Shown: one piece after another, positions 22,567 through 34,200 of the stretch
How positions within the stretch are numbered: the stretch's first letter is position 1
Layout: the number at the start of each line of letters is the position of its first letter
The notes under the pieces: model-generated
What the model was told of the DNA's origin: nothing
What the model saw: the letters and a program-made list of their open reading frames with translations, nothing else
Databases searched by the model: none
Program-made: the position numbers and the translations under genes
NCBI GenBank assembly: GCA_001662425.1
Contig: BDDC01000047.1
Location: 81,573 to 145,572 of the forward strand
Direction of reading: 5' to 3'
Origin: Chlamydomonas sphaeroides
Taxonomy: Eukaryota > Chlorophyta > Chlorophyceae > Chlamydomonadales > Chlamydomonadaceae
Length of the DNA: 64,000 nucleotides

Positions 22567-25500
22567 TCAGCACGGCGCCGCCGAGCCGCATGTCGGGCCC
22601 GGCCCCGGCGCCAGGCCCAGCCGCCCCAACAGACCAGGCGCCGCCTGCTCCACCGCGGCCGCCGCCGCCTGCCGCAGCTCACCGTCCAGGTGCAGCGCCA
22701 GGCCCCCGAACACCGCCGCCACCACCACCACCTGCGCCGCCTTGGCGGCAGCGCCCCTCCGCCCGCCGGCCTTGCCGCCGGCCTTGACTCCGCCGCCGCC
22801 GTCCTGCTCGGACTTGCGGCCCAGCAGCAGGTTGAGCATGGCGCCAAAGTAGACCGCCAGCAGGGTGGAGGAGAGACAGATGACGTTGTACGGCATGCTG
22901 AAGTCGGGCGCCGCGAGGGGCACCAGCAAGCCGGGTGTGTACACCTGCGCAGCGAAGGGCCGAGGCGCCGAGAGGGCGAGCAGGTCGGGGGCTCCCAGGC
23001 GCGTCCCAAGCGGCGCCCATCGAGCGCGGTGGCCGGCGGGAGGCTGGGGCCAGCGTGCCAGCGTCGCAGCAGCCCCGCCTCCCTGCCGCCCCGCCTCCCC
23101 GCCGCCCGCGCATTCGCGCACGCACCCAACCCACCTGCTGCACCGCGCCGCCGCCCGCCAGCGCCGCCAGCAGCGGCGACCGCACCACCTCGCCCTCGCC
23201 CGCCGCGCCCGCCGCCTGTTGCCCGCCTCGCCGCCGCCACTCCACGGCCCCGCCGCCCATCGGCTCCAGGAAGCTCACCAGCGCCGCCGGAAGGTCGAAG
23301 CCGCGGTGCGCGTCGGGCGGGTACTCGAAGGCGGTGAGGAAGGCCTTGGAGAAGGCCAGCGACAGGCGGAGCGAGGCCACGGCCGCCGGCACGTGCAGGC
23401 ATAGGTCTAGCACGCCGGGCGAGGAGCGCGCCACGGCGGGCTGCAGCCGGCCCACCAGCAGCACGCGGCGCAGGGGCACGGGCTGCGGACGGGTGTGGAG
23501 GAAGAGAGGGAGGGAGGTTGGGAGGAGCGGGGCTTGGAGGAGAGGAGGCAGGGGGGCGGCAGCTGGGCGGAGGAAGAACCGTGCAGCCCGGCCGCGCGTG
23601 CCGTACGGTACTGCAGCATGCCGTACCTGTCCGTCGTACTGCAGCACCAGGCTGTGCGTCCACGGCCGCACGTACCAGGGCAGCGCCTGCTGCACGCACA
23701 CCACCTCGCCCAGCGCCACGCTGCGCGCGACCGAGCCGCCAGCGCCAGGCCCCCCGCCCTCAGCTGCGGCCAGGCCCATCCGCGCCGCCAGCTCCGCCAG
23801 CCTGGCACTCAGCCCCTCGGAGCGCCGAACAGTCAGCACCATGCCGCCGGAGAGTAGCCCCACGCCCGTGATGTAGCGCTCCACAGCCACGTGCGCTGGG
23901 CCTAGCGCCAGGGGGCCGCTCGGCGGCGCCGCTGCGGCGGCGCCGCCGCCGCCCAGGCCGCCGGCGGCGGGCTGCTGCGGCGCGGCAGCGGGAAGCTGTG
24001 CGCCGAGCGGGCGCGCCGGCGGCGGCGGCAGCGGCAGGTGCAGCCCGAAGCCGCGCACCTCCAGCAGCTCCAGCGTGTCGTACATGCGGAGGTACGGCAG
24101 CGCGTACGACAGCCCGGCAGCCGGCGCCGCAGCACCATGAGCTGGCGGCGGCTCCAGGACCACGGCCGCCAAGGCCGCGCCCGGCGCGCCCTCTGGCTCC
24201 GCGGCCGCGCTCTCCCCACCGGCAGCCGGCTCCGGACCCGCCATGCCGCAGCGCTCGCCGGCCCCGCTGCCACCGTCCGCTGACGAGCAGGATCCTGCCA
24301 CGCACGCCGGCGGCGTGGGCGGCTCGGCAAGGAAGACCAGGCTGCGCAAGGCCGCGGGACAGATGTGCTCCACGGTCGAGCCCAGCGCCCCCTCCAGCGT
24401 CAGCCGCGGATCGCCGCCAGCTGCGGCCCCGCCGGGGCGCAGCACCAGTGTGGCGGTCTGCAGCAGCCGCACGCCGGGCCGGCCTGAAGCCAGGCTGCGC
24501 CGCTCCAGGCGTAGGCCCAGCGACACGTACCCTGGCGGCCGGGGAGTGCAGGTGAGACGGCCGGGTCAGGAGGGTGAGGAGCGGCAGGCAGGTGTGCCGG
24601 CTGCAGGGATTCTGTTGTTCTAGTGCCCCCCAGCCAGGGCCGCACGCAACGGGCCCAGGGCCCCGCATACGGCTGCAGAGGTAGTCGTCACTCGATAGGC
24701 TGAGGCAGCGCCGCCGTGGCGTCTTACCCGCACCGAACACGGTGGGCCGGCTGCGCAGGAGGGAGGCCAGCCCCGCGGCGTCGCGGCAGGGCAGCAGCCG
24801 CAGCCAGGGCGTGAGGTTCTCGGTGCACAGCGCTTCGCGCGGAAGCAGCGCGCTCAGCACCTGCCTGCGCGACGGTGGGCCGGGGGCGGGCGAGCGGGGA
24901 CGGCGCGCACGTCACACGGCGCCGGGGGGCACCCTGCCTGCCCGCGCGGCAGCCAGCGGACAGCGACTGGCGGCCTGCAAACGCATGACACACGTCGCCA
25001 TGCACGGGGTCGGCATGCGGACAAGCCCTGCTGCAGGGCTCGCAGGGGCTCGCAGTTGCCGGGGGTACGGTATGTCATCCCCCGCCCCACCCGTCGGCGG
25101 CGCCGCTGGCGTTGCCCGCCGCCGCCGCCAGATCCCGCAGTCTTGTGTGGCCGGGCGCCAGCTGCGCGGGGTCGGCCAGCAGGCCCAGCGAGGCGCAGGT
25201 GAGGCCGGACAGCGCGGCGGCGGCGGCGGCCCAGTGGCCGGCCAGGGAGGCGGGGTCCAGGTTGGGCGGGAAGGTGGCCTCCAGCGCCTGCGCCGGGGAC
25301 GGGGCGGGGGCCGAGGTGCAGCTTGGATGGGCGCTCGGGTGGGTGGAGACAGACTTGTTGGCGGGGGCTTGCTGGCGCAGGCCCTGGGCCGTGCGGGACG
25401 GGAGGTCGGTGCCCAGCGGCGCCATGAGGCCAGCTGCGGACCGGCCCAGCAGCGCCTCGAGGGCTGCAGGAGCCGCAGCCAGCACGAGGACTCACCGCGC

Positions 25501-26180
25501 CGATGGGCTTGGCGGGCACCAGCGGCCAGCCCCACTCGTCGTACAGCTGCGGGGTGGCGGGCGGCAGCAGGCAGGGACGGACGTGGGTCACCGTGACGGC
25601 GGCGGGGCCATTGGGTTCGGCCTTGCAGCGACGTGGATCGCGGTGCGGTGGCCACACGCCCTGCCGCTGTGCCCGCCTCGCGCGGTTGCCGCTGCCGCTG
25701 CGTGCCTCACCCATCGCCCCGACGTCAGCGACAGGTCGATGGAGGCCAGCGGCAGCGTGGTGATGAGGTGCTGCATGGCGTGGGGGAAGCTGGTGTGCAG
25801 GCGGGAGGCGGTGGTGGCCTGCTCGAAGCGCAGGTGTAGCTGCGGGGCGGCGGTGGGCGCATCGGGGTAAGGGTTGGTGTGCCGAGGGTTTGTGTGCCAA
25901 GGAGGGCGGCAGCAGCAACAGCAAGGCCCAGGCATGCCATATACGCGTTGTCGCGGGCCTACCATGAGGTGCTGTGGCGTGAGCCACGCGGCCACGGCTT
26001 CTTCCGAAAAGACGTCCTGCAGGGCGAGAGCTCCGGGAGTCACTGGGTCAGCCAGCGTGCTTTCAGGGCCCATGGTGTAACCCCCCAGCCAAGTCCCCAC
26101 GACGTATGATGTACCTGGGCAAGACAGCTGCTGGCCAAGAGCAGCAGGACGCCCGTCGCGAACAATGCCGAGAAGCGCAT
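22567..26180 (-). CDS. PIGT: GPI transamidase component PIG-T
   Basis: Nine exons (26115-26180, 25963-26016, 25711-25839, 25496-25546, 25091-25287, 24728-24864, 23627-24531, 23135-23482, 22567-22944) join in frame to 754 residues. PIG-T is a subunit of the ER-membrane complex that attaches GPI anchors to proteins. The signal peptide is MRFSALFATGVLLLLASSCL, followed by DVFSEEAVAAWLTP. Family hallmarks are FPHAMQHLITTLPLASIDLS with LTSGRW, LYDEWGWPLVPA, REALCTENLTPWLRLLPCRD, PWYVRPWTHSL, FEYPPDAHRGFDLPAALVS and, near the C-terminus, APDFSMPYNVICLSSTLLAV, which forms the first membrane segment. A second hydrophobic stretch (VVVVAAVFGGLALHL) follows. The chain is longer than animal PIG-T (about 580) because of Ala/Gly/Pro-rich insertions, mainly in the seventh exon, and a long tail. 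Confidence 0.93.
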
Positions 26181-26981
26181 GTTTCGAGACCAAACCCACA
26201 GAGTCGAGGCTACAATATGTGCATTGCTGATCAAACGATGCGTTGTTCGTGTAGCATATAGGTGTAGAAATAACTAGCAGCAGTGTTGCATGGTGTTTTA
26301 GCGCCTGCACAAGTCATGCGCCCAAGAGGTTCTCTGCTTCAGAGCACTGTGTACATACAACGACAGAAAGCGATGTGTTCTGGCCACTTTGAGAACAGAA
26401 GCGGCTGCAGATGCCGGCGTCTGTGACCGGCTCTGCGCCGGATGGACGACATGCACAAACTGGCAATACTCGACAAGTGGTTGGCCGGTCTCAAGCGCGG
26501 CTTGTGAGTTCCTGTGCGGTGGCGTCAGCCTCGCGTCAAGGAGCAGGCAGAGAAAGCCTCCGTGCTCACGCACTCCGCCTGTCGCGCTCGCGGCTCCAGG
26601 GACCCCCAACGACAGCGTTGGTATGGCAGAGTTCTGCCATGCCGCCTGTCCTGCACACGGGGAGAGGAGGGAGACTGAGATCTCATCCGCCGCCCGCGCG
26701 CGCGGCGTTGCTGCGATTCGTGCTCTGGTCTTGCAAACCGGTTTGTTATGCCGTGGGGACTGTGAAAACTGGTGTTCAACAGGCCGCAGGACCAGGAGCT
26801 TCCGGCAGGGGGCCAGGCGGGGCCCCGCCTGCCGGCCGCTGCCGTCAGGCCACCGGCGCCCGCACGTAGAGCTGCGGCAGCCGGGCGCGAGTGAACGATG
26901 TTGTCCTGAAGCCCACGACTGCTCCGTTCCACCACTCTGTACAGGCCTGAGCTTCTTCCGCCAGAGCTGCCGTCGCCGCGG
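26181..26981. other. Divergent promoter region
   Basis: About 800 bases separate the start of PIG-T (-) from the probable start of the next gene (+). No TATA box or protein-coding segment was recognised. Confidence 0.4.
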
Positions 26982-29900
26982 ATGAGAAGCCGCGGGGACC
27001 AGCGCGCGGCGGCGCTAGCTGCCGTGCGCAGCCTCGCCCGCCTCACCGTGCCCCTTGGCCCCGTCGTGGCCGACAGCGGCGCTCCGCGCCTCATGCTCGC
27101 TGGCTCCACCACCGCCAGGTGAGGCGAGCAAGCGCCCTTCACTTGGCACCGCAGCCCCGTGTCGGCAAGCAGGCGCGGACGTCCGCTGTCAGGACCCTGA
27201 CCCGCTTCCCTCCCCTTGCTCCCCTGCCCGTTGGCAGGCTCGCCAGCGCCAGCGCAGCTGCAGCTGCGGTCCATGCCGCCAGGAGCCAGGTATGACGCCC
27301 TGGGCCGCCAGCAATCCAGTTACCAAGCCGCGCGTCGCGCCGCCGCCCTACTTTGCTGCACTACCGGACCACCGTCACATTCCATGCCATCCCGCTCATC
27401 AATCCTCAGGCAGCGGCGCCATGTGCGGCCCGGCCCACCAGCTTGCCAGCCACCCACGCCGCTAGGGCTGCTGCAGTCAACCGCGGGCCGACCGCAGCAT
27501 CTGGAAGCGCCGCCGGTCCCGTCCGCCCGGTGGCCCCTGCCCCGGCGGACAGCCTCGACGCCGTAATGCCCCCGGCTGCCGTCGCGCCGGCACCCCAGCC
27601 CCTGCCCCAGACAGCGGCAGCGGCAGCGCCGCCGCGCTCTGAGAGCGGCCGCAAGCGCTGTGCGGGTGAGGCCTGGGCCGACGCCGCGGCGCCGCTCGCG
27701 CCTGCTCGTCTGCCGCCTCCCGTCCGGCCGCTGTCCAGCTGCGAGCTGCGGCCGCCCACGCCCGGCACCTCGGCGGACAGCGCCGCGCCGCTGGGCCCTG
27801 CGGCGCCGACCCTGCCCAGCCTGCGGGAGGCGTGGTGGGGCGGCGGTGGCAGCGGTGCTCCGGACCGCAGCAGCGACGCCGGCACATCCGGTCGCACGAG
27901 GCCCGCGGCCCCGGCCCCACAGAAGCTAGCGGGGTGGCAGGCCGGGCAGCCGCAGCGGCCGCAGCCCCAGACGCCGGCGGCTGCCATAACTCCCGCGCAG
28001 GCGCCGGTGCCGGTGGCGGCCCGCGGTGGCGTGCTGCAGCCACCGCCGGCGCGCGACCTGCGTGCCGTGCCGCAGCAGTCCGCCGTCGCAGCAACGGAGT
28101 GGCAGCTGCAGCAGGGGCCGAGGCCGCCGCCGCGGCTGCAGGGTCAGATGGAGGCGCCGCCACTGCCTGGCGCCTGCCCCGGGGCGCAGCCGTATCCTCA
28201 GATGAGGCCACAGCTCAGTCTCCATGCCCAGCATGTTCAGGCCGCGACGGTGCCACCGGCCGCGCAGCCGCCGCCAGCATCTCCCAGCGGCGCCCCTGCG
28301 CAGCCCCTGCCGCGGCCGCGCCTGCCGCCGGAGCTCTGCACGCTGCCGCCGCCTTCCCTGACGCTGCAGCAGCTGGCGCCGGCCCGCGACCCGGCAGCCG
28401 AGCGCCGGCCGGGTCTGGCGGCGCACCCGCCACAAGGGCGCAGCTCGCCCGGCCCGCCCGCCCCGCTGGGCGAGGCTGCACTAGCGGCCGCGGGCCCTGA
28501 CATCCGAGCCGCCATCGAGGCGACGGCCGCCGCGGCCGAGGCCTGGCAGGCCGAGCTGCTGGAAGCGCTGCCGCCAATGGCGCACCTGGTGCAGAGCTGG
28601 CCCCTGGCAGCGCTGCCGCAGGCGTTGGCGGAGCTGGCGCCAGCAGAGCCTGGGTGCGACGGGCCGCCGCTGCGGCTGCTGGCGGCGCCGCTTCCGCGCC
28701 GGGGCTCGGACCTGCAGCTACCGGCGGCGGGCGTCCGTGGCGCGGGCGGCGGCACGGGGGCGCTGGCGGAGCCGCTGCCGCCAGACGCCTGCCAGTCGCG
28801 GCGCGAGCTCTGGGCTCTGTTCCTGCTCCACCTGGGCGAGCACCTCAGCAAGTCTCGCAAGGACGCCCAGCGAGCGGCCGGGGCCGTCGGGGACGACGGT
28901 CGTGGGGGAGACAACGATGACGGCCTGAGCGAGGCTGGAGACGAGGAGGAGGACGACGACGAGGACGATGTTTTCATGACCGACGAGGCTCTGGCCTGCA
29001 TCGCGGCCCTCGCGTCGCCACCGCACGCGCGCAGCGGCTGGCGGCTGCCGCTGCTGGTCCGCACACGGCGTCGTCCGCCGCCGCAGGAGCCGCCGGCGGA
29101 GGCGGAGGCGGGTGCCGTCGGCGAGTGCCAGAGCCCGGCGTGGGGGCGCCCGGTGCAGCCCCGCGGCCAGCTGTACTTCGGCCAGCCGTGCTGGGGCCGG
29201 GCGGGGCTGCTGGCGCACAGCTGGGACCGCGTGTGCGCTCGGGCGCTGGCGGGGGGCGCCGCGGGGCCGCAGGCCGCTGGTGCGGCATGCGACAACGACG
29301 ACGCAAGTGGTGGCGGCGACTGCGACGGCGGCGACGAGGACTGCCCCAGCTGCCAGCAGACCGAGTGGCGGCTGGGCCGGATGTCGCTGCTGGTGCTGGG
29401 CCACAGCCGGGTGGCTGCTCCGCGCCGCGGCGCCGCCGCGCCGCCAGGCGGCGCCAGCCACAACTGCGCCTCGCGGCCTGTGCATCTGGTACCGCTTGCG
29501 GCTGCGGACCGCAGCAGCGGCAGCGCAGCCGGCAAGCAGGCCGGCGCGGCTGCTGCTGTGGCGGTGCCGGTGGCGCTGGCGGACCCGCACCTGGCCTGCC
29601 GGGCGGAGCTGCTGTCGCCGCAAGCGTCTGTCCTGGTGCGGACGCGGCGCAGCCTGGTCTGCTATCGTGCTTGGCCTTCGCGCTTGTGCTGTTTGCGTCG
29701 GTCGTTCTTGCTCTCCTGCTCGGCCCGTCAGCGCGGCGACAGCCCGCGTTGCTGGGCTTTCTTGAGCCTCGCCTGGCCCACCGTTGCGCCCTGTACAGGT
29801 GGCGGCGGTGGACGTGCAGGGTGGCGGCGTGGTCGCGTCTGCGGAGGCGGACTTGCCGGCGCTGCAGCGCCTGGTGGCAGAGGCACACGGCAACGGCACA

Positions 29901-30193
29901 GTAAGTCGTGGTCCACCCGCAGCCGCGCTCTGATGGGCCATGCTACTTGCGTGTCCTATGCGGACCTGGTGCCCTTGGTGTTTGTTCATCATTACCTCAC
30001 GTTGCGTTGCTGAGTCCTCTCGCCTCCCCCGTCATGCCCTGGCGCCCTACAGATGGAGCGGCATTGGCGCCACGCAGCCCGGCTGCTCGAGTGGCTGAGC
30101 ACGTTGCCGCCGGGGCCGTACATGCTGCAAGCTGACCCCGAATCCGGCCGTCTGGAGCTGCTGGCGTCTGAGGCGGTGGCGCCTGGTTGCTGA
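26982..30193 (+). CDS. Unrecognised Pro/Ala-rich protein with acidic stretch
   Basis: Exons 26982-27118, 27238-27289, 27410-29656, 29799-29900 and 30053-30193 join in frame to 892 residues. The N-terminus (MRSRGDQRAAALAAVRSLAR, then LTVPLGPVVADSG) is followed by about 450 residues of Pro/Ala/Gln-rich, probably disordered sequence. A helical part (IRAAIEATAAAAEAWQAELL; RRELWALFLLHLGEHLSKSR) precedes an acidic run of Glu/Asp near 28935-28975. The C-terminal third looks folded: WRLPLLVRTRR, GQLYFGQPCWGRAGLLAHSW, ECPSC-like CPSCQQTEWRLGRMSLLVLG, SVLVRTRRSL, AAVDVQGGGV and LLEWLSTLPPGPYMLQ. That end weakly recalls the C-terminal domain of NARG2/ICE2 (little elongation complex), a resemblance from memory only. 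The start codon could lie further upstream. TGTAA lies 97 bases after the stop. Confidence 0.65.
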
Positions 30194-31265
30194 GGGCTGG
30201 TCTAAGCGTCGTTGCGTCGCGGTGTGAAGAACATGGCCTGCGAGGCTTGGTGTGGTGGCCTGACTGATGATGAAGGCCGCCCACAACATTGTAACTGTTA
30301 TGGTGGCAGCGCGCCGAACATCGACTGAGTGCTGTTGATGCGCCAGAGAGGCTTCTTATCATGGGAGAGCCCCCTGCTTGCTGTTGCGGCCAGTTGAGAC
30401 GGGGCCAGGGGCACGCACCCGGATAGCATTTGGACTTGCAAGTCAGCATTGAGGGCTTCATTGCAAAGCCAAGCGCATTTAGTCGTACATAAGAGAGAAT
30501 GCCGTTCATGTTCACAACGACTAGGCTTGGCGGCACAGCCACCACGCATCGCGCAGACAGTACCACTGCACACTTCTAAAGAACGGCCTCGAGCCCCCAG
30601 CGCGCACACACTCCAATGCTGCCGGAGCCTGGCCGCCGATGCTGATACCAGCCCTTTTAACGTTTTTGATCTTTAGTCCGGCGACCCGCCCCAGCCCACC
30701 TGCCCACCCCCGCGCCCGCTTGCACACACACTAACACGCACTGGGCCAAAACCTGCCTGCGCTATCACCGACCATGCCTGCCGCTGGGCCGCAAACCACC
30801 GTCCGCTAGGGGCCAAGCCTGCCCGTTGCCGAGCGCGCCCCTGCACTGCAACTCGTGGACCCGCCCACGCCAACTCGGGGGGCTGCACCGCCCCAGTCGC
30901 AACCAAGAAGCACCCGAGCCACACCCCTCACGCGTGCGCGACCCCGACCCCCGTCACATGGCCCCCCCCACCAGCGCCGCCTGCTATACGTGCATACCCC
31001 GCGATGGCCGCGGGCGCACCCCACACACTGTACCTACCGCCTGTCAGCAGTCAGCACCCCTTGCCCTCCGTCCCTCACAGCGCAGCCTCAGCCTTGGCTC
31101 GGCTTCCAAGGGTTCATCACTACCGGCGGCGCACAGCCGCTGCGCTTCCACCGCCCGAGCCAGCTCCTGGTGGCCCATGCCGGGCCTTGTGCAAGGTAAT
31201 AGGATTAGAAGCGGGAGCCCAGAGGGGCTCCTCCGAACGCCCCAATCGGTGGTTCGTGTGGTGGC
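30194..31265. other. Convergent 3' regions
   Basis: Two genes end toward each other here: the unknown protein (+) and LARP1 (-). The sequence is mixed in composition, C-rich at 30680-30960, with no recognised gene. Confidence 0.4.
30290..30294 (+). promoter_or_regulatory. TGTAA polyadenylation signal (candidate)
   Basis: The chlorophyte-type signal lies 97 bases downstream of the stop at 30193, a good distance for the upstream gene's 3' end. Confidence 0.45.
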
Positions 31266-34200
31266 TTACTTGGCCTCCACGGCCGGCGCCGCCGCCGCCG
31301 CGGGTGCAGCGGGGGCGGCCGCCGCCGCCACGGGCGCGGCGGCTGCCGCCGCGCTCTCAGCGGCCGGCTTGGCGGCCGCCTTCTCCGCGCCGCCCGACTT
31401 GTCCTCGCCCTTGTGGTCGTGTGCTTTGTGGGCGCCCTTGCCGTCCCCGCCCTTGGCAGCGCGCTCCTGCACATGGTGAGGGCGCACAAGGTGAGGGTCA
31501 GCATGCGGGCACGCGCACAGCATAACGGCCGCAAGCCACATTACGCCGCCGCCCAACAATCCCTGAGTGCCGGTGCGCAAACGGGCGCGGCCTCGCAGCC
31601 TGCTGCAGTGCCGCGCGCGTGCTTTGGACGCACCGCCGTCCTCCGCGCGTTCTCGCGCTTGAAGTCCTCCGAGCTCTTGTACTCGTTCTCCAGCAGCGCC
31701 TTGAGCTGCATGGGCAGGGGAGCCACGGCCGAGATGGAAGCAGCCGAGTATGCAAAGCTGGCACATAGACACTGCCTATCAGCCTCCAGCCCAAGCGTTG
31801 CGTCCCTTGTTGCTCCGCGGCATTAAGCAAACGAGCACCAGTGCCTCGCCTAAGTCTGCCGTATGCAAAGCGCTGTGATGCCGTCACAGCCCCAGGCGGC
31901 TCCTCACACCTTGGGGTGGATCTCGTTGTTGCCGTCCTTGGGGAAGCCGGCATAGAAGTGGAAGGCCCAGAACTTCTCCAGTCCATACAGGCTGTCGTAC
32001 GCGTCGTAGTCCTTGAGCGTCATCTCCTCGAACTCCTTGTACAGGTCCGCGCGGAAGGTCTTCTCCAGGCCATAGCTACGAAAGCGGCGATGCAGGGCGG
32101 GGAGCGGGGCCATGTCGGAGGCAACGCCAAGAGACAGGACTCCCGTGTACGGAGGATTCCGGTTGCGATTGCCGCGCGGACCAACAAGGTAAATTGCTAT
32201 GCTGATGGTGTGGTCAGTTTTGCAAGGGCGGCTGCTCCCAGAGATCGTGCGGCGCACCTGTAGAAGCGGAAGAGGCACTCCATGCCGTAGTGGTAGCGCG
32301 CGCTGGCGTCCTCCTCCGCGTACTTGCGGAAGTCGGCGTACATCTTCTCGTTGAAGTTGTCGCGCAGGAAGTAGCACCAAAAGCGGAACAGCGTGTTCAT
32401 CTCCTCGCTCTGACCAACGCCTGCAGCAAGGGACACGAGCAAGCCGTCAGCGCCACCGCCACCGCCAGCCCAGCGCCCCGCCCCTGCAGCTGCAGGCAGC
32501 GCCCGCGGCACGCGCGCAGCAACCCGGCCCCACCCTTGCTGGCGCGCTCCTCAATGCAGCGCTTGAACCACTTCAGGTACTTGATCTGCTTGAAGTTGTT
32601 CTCCTCCAGCAGCGCGTAGCTGGGGTGCTGGAACTTGGGCAGCGGCACGCTGCCGCCGCGGCCCGACGGGCTGGTGCCCATCATGCCGTGCCGCTTGTAC
32701 GAGCCGCCGAAGCTGCTGGAGGCCATGGAGCCGCTGGGGCTGGTGCCGTATAGGCCGTTGCCCTCGGGCGGCGTGGCGCCCATGAGCCACCCCACCGCGC
32801 CGCCGTTGGGCGGCGAGGTGCCCGACACGCTGTCGCCACCGCGCTTGTGCGTGTTGCGGCTGTACGAGTGGCCACCCATGCCGTACGAGCCGCTTGACTT
32901 GGGCAGCGAGGAGCCGTAGAAGTGCATGCCCTGGGAGGCGAGGAAGAGGGAGCGAGCGAGGCGGGTGCTGGGGTCAGCCTGAGTAACCCGAAGGTATCGG
33001 TGCCAGCTGGACCCCCTTGAGCTCTTCCGACCGCCACCAGCCCACAACCAAAACCGGACCAGCAGCAGCTGCAGCCGGACCTCACCTGGATGTTGGGCAC
33101 CTGGCGGCTGCTGCCGCCCGCGCCGTGCGGGCCCTTGGGCGGCTTGCTCGAGTGGTGGCGAGAGGACTTGTGCACTTGCTGCGGTGCGGACGCAGTGGCC
33201 AAGGCGTGGGCAAGGGCTGTGAGCAGGAGGACAATGCACTGCTGCCACGCCCTGGCCGACCGCTGCCCACGGCATCTGCCTAGACAGGAGCCTGGGATGC
33301 CATCCTACGTCAGGACGCTGCATCCCACCCAGGCAGCTGCCCGGCCTGGCTGCGCCCGTTGCCAACCCCCGCGCACTGCACGACTCTCCTGCCCTCCGCC
33401 TTGACCCTTGCCCTTCGCCTTGACGCTTGCCAACTAAACCCTTCCTGCCGAGCTTCCCGCTGCACTCCGCTGTTGCACCCGAGCTCCCTTCCCGTCGGCC
33501 ACGCCCGTCTCTCCTCCCAGTCCCGTAACATCTCGCTGCCACCAATCCATCTTCCCCCTCCCGCCTGGCCCTCTGCCTCACCTCGGCCAGCTCCTGCTCG
33601 TACATGGCCAGCCCGTCCGCAATAAGCCGGCTGGAGGACGTGTCCAGCTTGCCGCCGGGGCCCACGCCCGGCGCCTTGCGGCTGGGCGTGACCACGATGA
33701 GCTTCTCCAGCACGTCGCGGTCCGACATGGCGTTCACAACGTCCCGCTGCTCGCCACGCTGCGCCGTCGCCTCCTCGTCCTGGATCAGGCGTGCGGGAGG
33801 GGATCGGGCAGTCAGTGCATTGGCGCGCGCAGGATTGGGTCCAGGCGGACGGCAGGCAGAGGCCGCCGATGTATCCCAGAATTGGGATTCACACCCATCG
33901 TTTAGGCGGTGGCAACTTCGCCGGGCCCTGTCCGGCGGCGGCAGCCTGGCCAGGCCCTGTACGGACGCTCACGGGTGCAACCAACGAGGTGCTCCCCAGC
34001 TTCGGCCCAGCACATCTTACCCCAGCTCGCGCTCGTCGGCCGGGCGCATAGCAACACAACCCTCTCGGCCCCACATCCTTCCAATTCGGCCATCATAACC
34101 GTGCCGACCCATGCTGGCGTTCACGCGCGCGCCACCGACAAACCTTCTGACAATCCCCCAGCCCCGCCGCCCACCTCGTCCATGGCAAACAGGTCCTCGT

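Noticed and set aside
23407..24860. Alternative minus-strand frames over the large PIG-T exon
   Set aside because: Only one frame carries the PIG-T blocks and joins both neighbouring exons in phase.
28237..29992. Long minus-strand open frames (over 400 codons) opposite the Pro/Ala-rich gene
   Set aside because: GC-rich coding DNA leaves few stops in other frames. The plus frame has matching splice phases and a folded-looking C-terminus; the minus frames are Ser/Arg/Ala-rich without order.
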